Origin: Epichloe hybrida
Taxonomy: Eukaryota; Ascomycota; Sordariomycetes; Hypocreales; Clavicipitaceae
Length of the DNA: 64,000 bases
Direction: 5' to 3'
NCBI GenBank assembly: GCA_019022495.1
Contig: JAFEKR010000010.1
Coordinates: forward strand, 1,612,001-1,676,000
The notes beneath the pieces were generated by a model that was not told the origin of the DNA, did no database searches, and saw only the letters and a program-made list of their open reading frames with translations. Shown one piece after another: positions 12,801 to 24,931 of the stretch (position 1 is its first letter; the number at the start of each line of letters is the position of its first letter). The position numbers were made by a program, and so were the translations under genes.

Positions 12801-14308
12801 CTCAGCTTCGAAGAGTCGAAGACGTCGGCGAGACTATTCTCATGTTTGTTGATCTCGCCGAGGGCCGCAGAGCAATGGGAGGCTCAGCTCTGGCCCAGTC
12901 ACTGGGTGCTATTGGAAACGAGGCTCCCGATATGAAGAACTTCAACCTCATGACCGACTACTTCGACGCTCTGTCACAACTTCACAAGAGCGGTGTTGTC
13001 CTGGCATACCATGATCGCTCTGACGGAGGACTTGTAACAACCATTGCCGAAATGATGTTCGCAGGTCGCTGCGGAGTAGACATATTGGTGGATGGCATCT
13101 CCAAGTCTAGGTCAGCAGGCGACATGATCGAAGCGCTGTTCAACGAGGAATTGGGAGCAGTGTTCCAGGTCAAGACTTCTGACGAGATGAACTTCAAACG
13201 ATGCTTCGCTACCTGTGGGCCCCCTCCTGGTCTTATTCGCAAATTTGGAGTGGTCAAGGCAGGCACAAACAACCAGACGTTGACCATCCGACATGGTGCT
13301 ACGACGTTTGCAACTCTGGACCGCGCTGAGATGCAGCAGTGGTGGTCCAAGACGTCGCACCAGATGCAACGACTTCGAGACAACCCTGCATGCGCCGATG
13401 CTGAATATGCCACAATTTCTGACGCATCTGATCCCGGTCTTTCATACAACCTGGGGTACTCCCCTGCGGAAAACATTCTTCCCATCACTTCCTCCATCAC
13501 CGGCTTCTTCGGAAAGACCCCCCGGGTGGCGGTGCTGCGTGAGCAAGGTGTCAACGGATACGCTGAATTGGCCTTCGCTTTCAGAGCCGCTGGCTTCGAG
13601 CCCGTCGATGTTCACATGACTGATGTGCTGGGCGGACGGTCTCTGGCCGATTTCACCGGTATTGCTGCCCCTGGTGGTTTCTCCTACGGTGATGTTCTGG
13701 GAGCCGGTCAAGGTTGGGCCAGATCTGTCATGATGCACGAGAACACACGCCGCGAGTTCGAGCAATTTTTCAAGCGTCCCGACACCTTTGCACTGGGTAT
13801 CTGCAACGGATGTCAATTCCTCACTCGCATACAGAAACTCATTCCTGGTACCGAGCACTGGCCAACGTTTGTCCACAACGAAAGCGCCCAGTTTGAGGGT
13901 CGGTACAGCATGGTGATGGTTCGCGAGGACGAGAGCAAGCCGTCCGTCTTTTTCCACGGCATGAATGGCTCATCTCTACCTGTTGTCGTGTCGCACGGTG
14001 AAGGTCGAGCCAAGTTCTCTTCACCAAACTCACTTCAGGAGCTCACCAACCAGGGCATGATTCCCATGCGGTACGTTGACAACAGACTGAACGTAACTGA
14101 GAAATACCCGTACAATCCCAACGGCAGCCCCGGCGGCGTCGCTGGTGTATCCAGCAAAGACGGTCGTTTTGTTGCCATGATGCCTCATCCCGAACGTACG
14201 ATTGCCGCTGGTGTCAACAGCTACATGCCTCACAAGGCGGCAGAAGAGTGGGAGGATTTTGGTCCATGGATTAGAATCTTCAAGAGTGCCCGCAGATGGG
14301 TTGGTTAA
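9852..14308 (+). CDS. ADE6: Phosphoribosylformylglycinamidine synthase (FGAM synthase)
   Basis: This enzyme catalyses the fourth step of de novo purine synthesis: FGAR, glutamine and ATP to FGAM, in the cytosol. Six exons: 9852-10519, 10601-10838, 10930-10955, 11026-11566, 11620-11734 and 11820-14308. They join in frame to 1358 residues, the expected size of the large eukaryotic PurL. Joins restore conserved blocks: NSEHCRHKVF across intron 1, THNHPTAIS in the 26-nt exon 3 (its last codon completed by exon 4), GSGGEIRDE in exon 4. The C terminus is a class I glutamine amidotransferase domain from about residue 1099, with the nucleophile Cys in GICNGCQF (about 1190) and the His/Glu motif PHPER (about 1318). 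Intron 2 contains a run of about 27 T. A TGACTCA site lies upstream. Nothing suggests inactivation. Confidence 0.97.
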
Positions 14309-14753
14309 TGATATGTACATTGGGATTTTTGGGGAGTATATTACTTTTGGGCTGTACAAATTAGAAAGCTACGCATTTGGGATTTACTTACGCCGGTAGC
14401 AATGATTTGAAGATGAAATAGATGCTCCATGGTGCATTATGTAACTTGTACCATGCTACTATGGCTTGCACATGGTGATGTTGCCTGTTACCGAAGACGG
14501 ACCAGTGACATGAACTGAGGGGTTCTTTCTTTCTCGAGTAGCATGCCAGCATCTATAAGTGTGGGCGTGATTCCTCTTTTCAGGATTCTGCTATCGGAGC
14601 ATCCCCCCCGGAGTGAACTTCGATTCGCATAAGATCTTTTTCTTTTATTTATCAAAGCGTTCTTCATGTCACGGTCGGAAACTCAGTGCAGCCACATCTA
14701 TTACCGCAAGCAGCATGCCGTCACAAGAGAACAATGTCATGCAACAGCATTCC
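14309..14753. other. 3' intergenic spacer between convergent genes
   Basis: Non-coding spacer between the FGAM synthase stop and the 3' end of the minus-strand MED18 gene. It must hold both 3' UTRs. I see no gene or strong repeat. Confidence 0.6.
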
Positions 14754-15662
14754 TTAAGTCTTGCCCAACATGACTTTCTGAGGCAAAGCCTGTATACCCT
14801 GTTGTTGTTGGGCTATTCGGGTATCATGGACCTTGCGGTCGATTACTCTAAACTCAAATGCGCCTTCCAACTCTGCTCGGACTGATAGAAGTTGATCCTG
14901 AGCCTTCCTTATTTCATCCGGGTTGTTGTCCTGGACAACATGACGTTCGACTAGGAGGAACCAGCGTTTCTGCGAATCGACTGGTGTTACTGCGTCCCAT
15001 GCTGGGAGCATTGTCGCGGGAGTTGGTTGCTGGCCGCCCCTGGCTTCTAACGGGGTATAGTCTTCGATTCCCCGTGTGAAAAGATGTCGCATGAGGCGAA
15101 ATTGCACACCATGCCCGACAAACAAGTAGCTCTCTTCTAAAACTTCTGTTTTGAACCTGTTGCAAAGTCAGTGCTAAGTCTTGGGTCATGGACGACGATG
15201 AAAGCATTTGTACCGGAAATTATTGTCTCTTAAAATTGACGGCAACTTCTCCTGACCCCATATTTCCACCGTTTTCCGTTGGGTAATCAATGGCCTTCCG
15301 TGTGGAGGGTCAGGGAAATCTGCCCATCTCAGCACGCCCTGCAGGTTATCCAGATCCATTGGCGACCCTGTTGGTTCCAAATCAAGTTCCTTGTCGACTT
15401 CGTACCTGGCTTGGAGAATACATGATTGTCGACTGAGACTCTGGTGAAGTTCTTTCCACTGAAGCGCTATGTCTTTACGCATGAACCGTTTCTCAATGGA
15501 CGATTGATTCATTATGCCCGTTGGCTGTGGGGGACCCTGAAAGTAGAGCACCCGATGGACCGTTTCCCATGGTAGTCGCATGTCACAGAAGCCGCATAGA
15601 AAAGCGCATGCTGCCTCGAAGTCACTGTCCTCGACCAAGGCCGTGAGAAAGAGCTCGTACAT
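14754..15662 (-). CDS. MED18: Mediator complex subunit 18
   Basis: Subunit of the Mediator head module, which links activators to RNA polymerase II in the nucleus. Two exons on the minus strand, 15662-15214 and 15156-14754. The 57-nt intron (GTACAA...CAACAG with a CTGAC branch site) gives 283 residues, normal for fungal Med18. Recognisable family segments are the start MYELFLTALVEDSDFE, HRVLYFQGPPQPTG about 40 residues in, and a C-terminal half with VRAELEGAFEFRVIDRKVHD. The exon junction reads NNFRFKTEVLEESY, which removes the stop seen on reading through the intron. ATG 15662 is the first ATG in frame. The gene lies head-to-head with the DNA kinase/phosphatase gene, about 370 bp away. Confidence 0.9.
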
Positions 15663-16029
15663 GCTGGGCACAAGTTGTTTTGAGCCGAAAAGGCCAGTAA
15701 GCAGACGACAAGGCTACTTGCTTGTTGTGGTGTCGTGCAAAGACGAGATGGATGCGCCGGAGACACAAAATGTCTTGATACAAGTCTACGTTCAAATGAT
15801 GCACGTCGAAAAATGGACTTTGTGTTTCGCGGACAGATGTTCGGGTCACATTTGTCGCTTCAGAACATCGGAGTAATCGAACAACTGGTGGAATCTGGAG
15901 AAATTGTGTATCCTTCGCCCACGTGATCTCGCGTCAAGTAGAACTCGCGCCCGCCCCGCGTACCTCCAGACACAGTAACCCATGTCGACCTTCAAAAACA
16001 AATGAGCCTTGTATAGTGATCAAAATCGG
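15663..16029. promoter_or_regulatory. Shared divergent promoter region MED18 / PNK
   Basis: These 367 bases separate two divergent start codons and so must hold both promoters. No TATA box or known fungal operator stands out. Confidence 0.5.
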
Positions 16030-17658
16030 ATGAAGTTAAGCAAAGCGGCCAGACAAGTTATGGCGTCTCTAGATCCTAGCCGCAAGCGAAAGTTTAGTGA
16101 TCGATCCATTTCGCCTGCACCAGAACCGATCAAGAGACTAAAAGAGGGCGTGGTCAGTAAGTACAAGAGAAATTCGTGCAGAGCCGTTGCAAATCCCCCC
16201 CCACCCCCCCCAAAAAAAGCCAGAAGCTAATAGATCCAATCAAGATAGCAAAAAAGTCAACTTCTTCCGCCCAACTTCGCAAAAACCACCATGTCCGACA
16301 ACATGGTCCACACGGAGCTATAACGACGATGTCCCGCCCACTCTGCTGGTTGGTCGCTATCAGCCAAAGAATCATGACCCGAGACAAACCCCTCGGAAGA
16401 AAATTGCGGCCTTTGACCTGGATGGAACACTCATCAATACCCGCTCCGGGGCGGACCACGCTTCAAAGTCCACAGATTGGAAGTGGTGGAACGAAAACGT
16501 CCCTGGAGTCTTGCGAGCCTTACACATGGAAAGAGGCTATCAGGTCATCATCATATCTAATCAAGGTGGTGTATCGTTGGCAGAATCATCCGATTCAAAG
16601 AGCAAACCTGGCGGACGCAAGAGAGCCGTAGTCTTCAAAGAGAAATGCGAGAACATACTTGAAGAGCTCGGCATACCCACAAGTATCTACGCTGCATCAG
16701 AAAATGATGTCTTTCGAAAGCCCAGGACAGGAATCTGGGACGAAGTCTGCGGTGACTACGATGTCTCCAAAGACGACGTCGACGTGGAGAAAAGCTTCTT
16801 CGTCGGAGACGCTGCTGGCCGTGTAGCCAGTCTTGTGGGCTCAAACAGCGCTGTCATGGTGAAAGCCGACTTCAGCTGTTCAGACAGAGATTTTGCCCAT
16901 AATCTCGGGCTTCTATTCGCAACGCCGGAAGCATACTTTCTGGGTAAGGATGCGAGAGAAGTCAAGTTTGCTCGCAATTTTGACCTAGATAATTTTCCCT
17001 TTGACGAAGCGGCAGTTTCCGAGCAGCCGGGTTTCAAGTTCAAAAAGAATGATACTCAAGACGTTATTCTCTTTCTCGGACGACCGGGCGCTGGAAAGAG
17101 CACGTTCTTCAAGAAGTATCTCAAGGATTTGGACTACAAGAGGGTGAACCAGGACACATTGGGGTCACTCCCCAAATGTGTGAAGCTCGCCCAGGATCTG
17201 TTGGCCGAAGGAAAGTCAGTTGTCATAGGTAAGTAATCTGTCTCAAAGAAGAGAGTACCAAACGAGCAGGTGGGAGGTGCGACATACTGATTGATTGACG
17301 ACTACTACTAGATAATACGAACCGGGACGTCAAGACTCGGGAGATCTGGGTGACAGTAGCTAAGGAGGCAAAGGTTCCCATCCGATGCATGTGGTTCCAA
17401 ACGAACTTGGCCGTCTGCAAACACAATGACGCGGTGCGAGTTCTCAACAAGTCCCTTGGGGCAGATGAAATTGACAGAAAATTCTTGCCCCGGCCGGCCT
17501 GGACCAGCTTTGATACGGCATTCCAAGCACCCAAAGTCGAGGAGGGTTTCCAGGATATAATTGAGGTTCCCTTTAAGTTTCGAGGGACCAGAGACGAATA
17601 TCAAGTTTGGGCACAATATTGGACGGACTATAGGCTCGACGGTAAGAACAAGAAATAG
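16030..17658 (+). CDS. PNK1: Polynucleotide kinase 3'-phosphatase
   Basis: Bifunctional DNA end-processing enzyme of single-strand break repair: it removes 3'-phosphates and phosphorylates 5'-hydroxyls. Three exons, 16030-16156, 16224-17228 and 17312-17658, encode 492 residues. The phosphatase domain shows the HAD motif DLDGTL (about residues 106-111) and IIISNQGG. The kinase domain shows a P-loop, GRPGAGKST (about 328-336), and VVIDNTNRD, which is created by joining exons 2 and 3. The N terminus is short and basic (RKRKF, a possible nuclear signal). There is no FHA domain, as in fission yeast Pnk1 and unlike mammalian PNKP. The symbol is by analogy with that yeast gene. Confidence 0.93.
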
Positions 17659-18488
17659 GGCATCGATGACAAATAAAAGACACCAACACCAGAGATGGTG
17701 CCGCGCCGCACAACCCAGGATGCTTCAACTTCTTCAAGTTGGAATATATGTTTTTCTTCCCGATTAGACTTGTTCGCTCGAAGAAGCTTGGCCAAGCACT
17801 TCTTTTTGGAGCAGAATTTACGTCGGATTTCCTATACGTCAAGAAAAAAACTGATAGCTACTCTGCTGCACAAAGAATTTTGTATCATGGCGTAGACTTG
17901 CGTCAAACCGACGTCTATGCTGTTACACGTGGCCAAGACTATCCCGCGCCGCTCCAAAAGATGGTCAATATGATTGGCCCCCGGTTCCCACCGAAACATC
18001 AACTGGTTCAAACCAATTATGATCCCTCTGCTATAATGTCATTCCCTATAGACTATAGAAGCTAGCGAGGGATTTATTATAGTCAAGTCCTGTGGTTAAG
18101 TCCTGTGATCAGTTAAGTCTAGTAATAGACATAATAAGCCACACTAAAAACAAGTGGGTGGACTGTCTAACCATCCCGATTAGGACTAGTGGCATATGCG
18201 TGTTTAGACGTCCCCGGATATTCCGAACTATTCCTTACTAATCGCCACTGCATCGAATGGCGTGCAGCTCTCTCTGGACAACATGTGGACGAGGTCAGAC
18301 GATGAGGTGGGCAATGGAACAGGTACAACATACGGACTATATCAAACTGAGAGGGTCCGCCTCGACTTGACAAACTCTCATCCTCTCACTCCTGCGGTCC
18401 TGCCGAGTTGTCGCAGCTTTTCTTTCGCGTGCTGCCATCTACAATATCTGGTCCTGCGCCTGTCAACCTTATCAGGAACACCGACATC
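17659..18488. other. Intergenic region with a possible gene relic
   Basis: Apart from the open frame at 17748-18065, listed separately, this spacer holds AT-rich sequence with several AAGTCCTG/AAGTC repeats near 18080-18120 and the promoter of the transporter gene at 18489. No other coding segment can be supported. Confidence 0.5.
17748..18065 (+). CDS. Hypothetical ORF, possible metallopeptidase relic
   Basis: An ATG-started open frame of 105 codons without introns, directly downstream of the kinase/phosphatase gene. The translation looks protein-like rather than random. Its C-terminal segment NYDPSAIMSFPIDY resembles the DPxSIMxY (Met-turn) segment of zincin metallopeptidases. I see no HExxH zinc-binding motif in this or neighbouring frames. 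It could be the end of a decayed peptidase gene or a chance resemblance. Confidence 0.25.
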   Translation: MFFFPIRLVRSKKLGQALLFGAEFTSDFLYVKKKTDSYSAAQRILYHGVDLRQTDVYAVTRGQDYPAPLQKMVNMIGPRFPPKHQLVQTNYDPSAIMSFPIDYRS

Positions 18489-20464
18489 ATGGCCGGCGGT
18501 GTCAAAAAGCCCGTCAACATCTTCCGGCTCGAAGATCAGGGGGAGCCCCGAGGCACTTTCAACTGGCGACTCTGGTTTGCCGTTGTTTCCTTTGGTCTCC
18601 TGGGGGCCGCTCGCGGTATTGATGAAGGCCTCATCTCTGGTGCCTTCAACTCGAAAGATTTCCAGGCCTCGATCCGGTACAAATCCTACACAGTTGTGCA
18701 ACAAGCCAATATCAAGGCCAACGTCTCCGCAATGGTCCAAATCGGTTCTGTTGGTGGTGCTCTCCTGTGAGTCATTTCTTGTCTGGGTGGCTGACATTTA
18801 TTCTCACCACTTTCATCCCCACACCAATTTCTATGTAATGCCACGTAATAGTGCTACGTCAACTCTCATCTATATGGGCTGTCGCAGCTTTGAGACCGTT
18901 CTCGCCGCTGACCTTGGAGCTTGGCCACCTATGCAGAGCTTTCATTGTGTGCGACCGCGTTGGTCGCATCACGGCTACTCGCCTCCTCTGCGTCCTGTGG
19001 ATGGTAGGCATCACCATCTTCATGATTGGCGGTGTCAATGGCAATCTCGGCGCCATCTACGCGGGGAGGTTCATTGCAGGCCTTGGCGTGGGACAGACGC
19101 CTGTCGTGGGGTGAGTTCGGACTTCTCGTCTCGTCTTGGTGTCTTCGGGGTGCCAACACGCATGGAACAATGCCAGAGGCCGAGACCTTTTGTCCTGCGC
19201 TTGCGCCTTCGACGTCCCGGCTAATTTGTCCCTACTTATTAGCTCTGTTTACATTGCCGAAGTTGCTCCCGCGTCCATTCGAGGTCTCTGCACCTGCTTC
19301 TTCACCGGCGCCGTCTACATCGGCATCGTCTTGGCATACTTCACCAACTACGGCGCCAGGCTTCACATCGCCGGTGACAGCCACAAGCAGTGGCTCGTCC
19401 CGTCCAGCCTGCACATCACCATGGCAGGCATCATATTCCTCCTCATGTTCGCTCAGCATGAGTCGCCGCGGTTCCTGGTGAAGCAGGGCAAGAGCCAAAA
19501 GGCCACCGAAGTCATGGCCCGCTTGCGTCAACAGCCTGCCGACAGTGAGTACATCGTCCGAGAGATCTCTGCCATCCAGGCTGCCTTGGATCGCGAGCTC
19601 GAGGCCACCAGGGGTGTGGGGTGGGTCGGCACGCTCAAGGAGATGTTTCTCGACAAGAGCAACTTGTACCGCGTTTACATGGCGAGCATGGCCCAGCTCC
19701 TGTCCCAGTGGTCTGGCGCCGGTTCAGTCACCATTTACGCCGTTGATCTGTTCAAGATTCTCGGCATCTCTGGCGAACAAGAGGGTCTTCTGGTGACGGC
19801 CGTCTTTGGCGTCGTAAAACTGGTGGCGGCGCTTGTCTGCGCCCTGTTCCTCGTCGATGTCGTTGGCCGCAAGCGCGCGCTCCTCACCGGCATCACGCTG
19901 CAGGCCATTGCCATGATCTACGTGGCAGTATTCCTGACTGCTGTGCCTGAGCTGGGCACAGATTCCCAATACGTCCTGCCCCGGTCCAAGGTTGCCGCCA
20001 GCCGTGGCGCCATTGCCATGATCTACATCTCGGGTTGCGGTTGGGCGTTGGGCTGGAATTCCATGCAGTACCTGCTCACTGCAGAGTTGTTCCCGCTGCG
20101 GATCCGTGCCCTTGCCACCTCGTGGGCCATGACGCTTCACTTTGCGAATCAGTACGGCAGCACGCGAGCTGTGCCCAACATGCTCCTTCCAGCCCGCCAG
20201 GGTGGCATCTCGCCCAAGGGCACCTTCTGGTGCTTCGCCGCCGTCACTATCCTCGGCGGCCTCTGGGTGTGGCTCTCCGTTCCCGAGACCAGCGGACGGA
20301 GCCTGGAGAGCATGGACCGCCTCTTCGATCTTCCCTGGTACAAGATTGGTCTTTACGGCAACAGGGATGCCGATCAGCAGGATACGGCTTACAACGACAA
20401 GCAGCGAGTTGCCGAGGAAACCCATGGCACGGATCAGCGCGTCGAGGAGAAGGAGGTCGTGTAA
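18489..20464 (+). CDS. MFS transporter, sugar/quinate permease type
   Basis: Twelve-helix plasma-membrane transporter of the sugar porter branch of the major facilitator superfamily. Exons 18489-18766, 18937-19110 and 19243-20464 give 557 residues. Family marks are DRVGR after helix 2, VYIAEVAPASIRG (restored by the exon 2/3 join), VDVVGRKRALL after helix 8, and PETSGRSLESMDRLF at the end of helix 12. The N terminus with GLISGAFNSKDFQ resembles fungal quinate or other aromatic/polyol permeases more than glucose carriers. Intron 1, 170 nt, is the longest I placed in a coding sequence here. The gene runs convergently into a CYP53-like P450 about 500 bp away, which fits uptake of an aromatic or cyclic acid. 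Substrate assignment is inference. Confidence 0.88.
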
Positions 20465-20963
20465 GTAAGCACTGGGAAATTTGATTGACCAGCTAGCACT
20501 ATCAATATTTAAACCTTGATCTTTTTTTTACTTTTTTTTTTTTCAAATTGAAATGAACCACGCGCGTTTGTTTCATCACGCCAAGTCAACAACCACCTAG
20601 AAATCATTTTTGGAACTTCCAGCAGAGACGTAGCAATCATGTTGGAAATGCGCTTCAGATACGGCCCTGGAACGGAGGGCCTGATGGAATACATGCATGT
20701 GGGAACAATTACGACATTGACAAGTTGCAAATACTTGTTTGGGACGAAAATTGGCACGTCATGCATACTATTAGATGTAGCCGCTCATTTGCAGTGTCTC
20801 ACACACGCACGAAACCCGTCATTTTCTTTTCCAAAAAGTACAACCAACAACCCCTGTAGCGTCAGGCGCATCAGATAGATCCGAGCTCAGCAGTGGTCCG
20901 CCCTTCTGGACAGGAACAAAAAACATGGGCGAGCGTCGCGTCGCGTCGCGTCGCGTCGGCCCT
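20465..20963. other. 3' spacer between convergent transporter and P450 genes
   Basis: Non-coding spacer holding two 3' ends. A pentanucleotide array sits at 20933-20958 just beyond the P450 stop codon. Confidence 0.55.
20933..20958. repeat. (GTCGC)n pentanucleotide array
   Basis: About five units of GTCGC immediately 3' of the P450 stop codon. Confidence 0.85.
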
Positions 20964-22585
20964 TCATCTGCGAGACAGCCCAACTTCCAATCCCAGGGGC
21001 TTTCGCAAAAAGCCTTCCCTGGTCCTCATCTCGCCCTGTCTAGGCGTCACGGCGTACCTCCTCACCCACGTCGCGAGGATCAGCTTCATTTCCATCTCGG
21101 CCACGTTGCGTCCGATACAAGCCCTTGGTCCGTGGCTGAATGGAATGAAGGCATTCTTCTGCCGCGCGGTGGCGTTTTCCCATCTCTCCGGCCTGAACTC
21201 CTCGGCGTCGTCCCCCCAGATTTTCGTTGAGTGATGTATCGTGTAGGTCGGTACGCTGAGGACGGTGCCCGCCGGGAAGTAGTGCCCGCGGAAGGTGATG
21301 TCCGGGGAGCCCGGGGGGATCTGGCGAGGCAGTCCGATGCCAGAGGTGGAGTGGTGGCGGAGAGCTTCGTCAATGACCCACGTGAGGTACTGGAGATCGC
21401 GGACCATGTCAAACGTCGGTACGTCCACGCCCTCGGGAATCGCTGCGTCGAGCTCTCTCTGTAGCTTCTCGAGAACACGTGGGTTTCGGACGAGATAGTT
21501 CATGAGAGCGCACGAGGTGTTTGACGTGGTGTCGCTCCCGGCGATGAGCTGAGTCAAGGCCTCGGCGGTCAATTCCACGCGCCCGAGAGGCTCTCCCTTT
21601 TCATCTTTGCCTTCCATCAACCGAGCAAGGAGGTCGCTGCGCCCCACAGCCGGAGGGTTTTCCACGCGGGCCGTGACCCGGGCGATGGCGATGCCGGCAA
21701 GATTCTCAACGGCTTCCAGCCCTTTGCTGAAGAAAGGATCGGGAAGCCATTTCGCGTAGGGTTTCAGCTGCGGGTAGCACCCGAGTGTTGCGCTTACTTC
21801 GCCGCGCCGGTTGAGAATCTCAATCGCCGACGCGTACTCGGGGGGACTGTCAGGAGAGGACCTGATCTCGGCAACATCCGCGCCCTTCTCAAGCATGCCG
21901 AATGGGGCTCCAAAGGCCAGGTCGCCGATGACGTCGAAGGCCAGAAAGTTGAACCACGGTAGAGAGTCGATGTGCGCCTCTTTGCTGCCATGGCTGGTCC
22001 TCTGCGAGCTCTCGTCGATCAGCTTGTCGAGCTGTTTGACGAAGCAGACCAGGTTCTCATGGATATAAGGCTCAAACTGGACGATGGATTTGGTCGAGAA
22101 GGTGTGCGATACCATCTTTCTCTTGCGCGAATGTTGCATCCTGTCTCGCGTATTGAACAGGCCGCGGCACATGGACACGAAAGCATCGTAGAATTCACTG
22201 CAAAATCCGAGGTTAAATTGACTAGACGCGAATGGATTGCTGCACCACGTAGCAGCGGGCTGATGGGTCTCACGCACGATTTCAGTAAACCGTTGCCGTG
22301 GCCGTAGACGACGGGAATGGCCTCATCGTCAGCAATACTGACATGATTGGGCTGAATGCGAATTACTTTGCCGAGCTTGGCGTGGCATTGATCGACCGTC
22401 TTGTAGCGATGTCCACGCCGACTGACGCCAAGCAACCAGAGATTCGAAAACTGTGCGCCAAAGGGAGCTGGTATCCCTCGCAACGGCGCAAAGGTGACGA
22501 AATAATCGAACAGGTAGGAAAAAACAACCAGGCCGATGACAACCGGTATTGCCCACGGTGACAGGAGGTACTCCAACAGCGCCAT
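20964..22585 (-). CDS. Cytochrome P450, CYP53 (benzoate 4-monooxygenase) type
   Basis: Membrane-anchored microsomal monooxygenase. Two minus-strand exons, 22585-22278 and 22197-20964, with an 80-nt intron (GTGCGT...TTGCAG), give 513 residues. There is an N-terminal membrane anchor, an I-helix AGSDTTSNT (about residue 310), the K-helix EALR, a PERF-like RPERW, and the heme-binding loop FSHGPRACIG with the thiolate Cys near residue 463. The segments AQFSNLWLLGVSRRG, RIQPNHVSIADD and FNTRDRMQHSRKRK are typical of the CYP53 family, which para-hydroxylates benzoate and related acids. With the neighbouring MFS gene this suggests aromatic acid uptake and hydroxylation toward the protocatechuate route. 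The exact substrate is inferred. Confidence 0.88.
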
Positions 22586-24931
22586 GCTATTGGCAAACGG
22601 AGCCCAGTGTCTGGTTTGTTCGGTTTGAATTGGTGGACTGGGTCGTCAGGTAATCAAAGACAGACAGACGGTCTGGAAAGCAAGCAAGCCTGGTTCACAG
22701 TAGGGGTTCTGTCTGAGCTTTAAATGTTTGGTAGCATAACCGCAAGACATTACACGCCAGACCAGCGTATGAGGGTTGGCGGGTTACGAAGCCGCCGCGC
22801 GCGCCCTCGGCCCCCCCCCCCCCCGTCCGGAAGCTCGGGACTGGCTATCGGCAAGCCGTTCAGGTGTCTGGGTGTCTTGGTGTCCAGGTGTTTGGTTCCA
22901 CGTTTCACGTTGAAGGCAGGCGTCACTCATCCGAAGGCCGGGTTGGTTTCGTCGATGCTGTCCCAATGCCCCGTTGATTGGTTGCACGGCAAATAAAGTC
23001 GGGTTGGCTTCTCGGCAAAAATCCTGGCTCGCATAGTCCGCACACGCTGGTTTCCGTCACCTCCGTATGACATACGGAATAAGGCGATTTGAATCCGTAT
23101 TATGAGTACACCCACTGTAGCATGTTTTTTTTGTCTCGCAACTCAAGGTGCAAGGTGCAAGGTGCAAGGTGCGCGCGCGATCAGCGTCGAATGCATCGCA
23201 GCCGCCGCCATGATCGCTCCTTCCCTTGCGTCGTCGCCCACCATTCTACCATTCTCCCCCCAACATTCTTGATTCAATTTTTTAATTTTTTTTTGGCGCG
23301 GAAGCGCCGGGCTTATAACCTGATGCCTGATGAGAGAACCGCTAGGCTAGAAATTGGATGGCGCACCCTTTGTAGGATTGCGGCTGTACGGGCTTTCTAT
23401 TTTATCCAACAGTCATAACTTATCAGTCATCACCCTTGTCGATGGGCCGCCGCTACAGCCGCTCTCACGGAAGTGCATTCGTTCTGTTCCGCTCCCCCGT
23501 GTCTCTTCAAACATGGCCAACAATTGCACTACTGGGCGTCCGATCGATGTCAATGAGCTGGGACGAGCCGACGCTTCAGCAGAACAGCACTCGTGATGGC
23601 AAACGACGAGTCGGTTGAAAGACAAAAAAAAAAAAAAAAGTGTTGACAGGGTTGGGCAGCGTTCAGTGCCACAAGTGTACACGATTTGCCCACTACTCTT
23701 GGACAACCCTCCAATTCGACTTGATGTACGGATTACTCTGTCACATCAACAAAAACGACTGATCGACACTAGGCATGATCCAGATCCGGCGTTACTATTC
23801 GTTTATGCCAGTCAGTACGCCTCCATTGCCCGCAAGTATGCACCTAGATCCAGATCGCAGGCACGCGTGGGGGTTGTCACTCTCCAAGAGCTTGTCGAGA
23901 TCTTTTGCTCTAGTGCCTGTACATACGCCTTCTCCTGCTCCCATGCCAGTTACATGGGTCTGAAATAGTACGGCGGCTCCTTTTGTCGCTGGGCAACGAA
24001 CGAAACACGGCCACATGCTGTACGAGCAAGCAAACACGCATGTCCGAATGTAGCTTAGAGGGGGTCATGTCCAATCAACATCACCGACGCGGATGAACGG
24101 CTAAAAATGGAAGCACCTCTTCGTTAGTGATTTTCATGATGAACTCTCATCAGTGAAGCGAGGTCCCATGTGACTTCTTTCCTTCAAAATGACCTGATCT
24201 CAGCTTCGGTGGCGGACTACAGCACCGCCATACAACTCAGGCCCGCTCTCCATGCCAAACATCGACACGCTACTATTCCACCTTACAGCCACGATCAGGA
24301 AGGAAACTTTGATCGACAAGTCAGCCAAAAGACAGAGAGAGGGGGGGGGGGCATGCAGCTGAAACAAAGGCCAGGTGAGGCTCGCATGCAACGGACTCAC
24401 CTACTCTGAGTCTTTGGATTGATAAATATATATATATATCAGCCGAACCCCCGCAAGACGTCTGGGAATGTTTCCACCCCGCGCTGCAGAATTGGGCGCG
24501 GCCACGCCACGACATAAAGTTGCTCTTATCCCCCTGGTATATCCGCGCAACATTGTGGCAGCCGCTCACAGCCCATGGGGGGGAAAAGAAGGTTAATGGC
24601 GGTTGGGGGGCGGGCAATTAGGACGTCTTGGTTGGCTGAATCGTAGGTCCGTCCGTCTGTCAGTCCAAATGTCAACCTTAAAATCATGTCAGTCAGCCGC
24701 GCTGGGCCAAGAACATCCCATTGCCCGTCATGGATCAATCGCACGCCTTCTGTCCCCGACCATGGAAAAAGTAACAGCTTTAAAGACGGCAAGATTTGCC
24801 ATGCTGCTCTCGGCTCATCCCTTTTCCTTAAAAGTCTGCCCTCTCCAGATGCAACAGGCTTTCACTTGCTCCTACCGTCACCTTTTGTTCCCCCTGTCTT
24901 TTGTCTCTTCTTCGAGAAAAAAAGAACAGAA
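22586..24931. other. Intergenic region
   Basis: No supported gene. Contents include a poly-C run near 22810-22823, an imperfect heptamer tandem (GGTGCAA, about four units) near 23142-23172, poly-A at 23622-23639, poly-G near 24342 and a short (TA)n at 24426-24440. The last few hundred bases must contain the promoter of the sphingomyelinase-like gene. Confidence 0.55.
23142..23172. repeat. Heptamer tandem repeat (GGTGCAA)n
   Basis: About four tandem GGTGCAA units running into an alternating GC tract. Confidence 0.8.

Noticed and set aside
15580..15926. Plus-strand frames overlapping MED18
   Set aside because: Antisense to a recognised MED18 exon, without motifs.
18067..18130. Repeated AAGTCCTG sequence resembling the arm of the element at 9255
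   Set aside because: Only eight bases match and the flanking orientation differs, so a shared element cannot be claimed.
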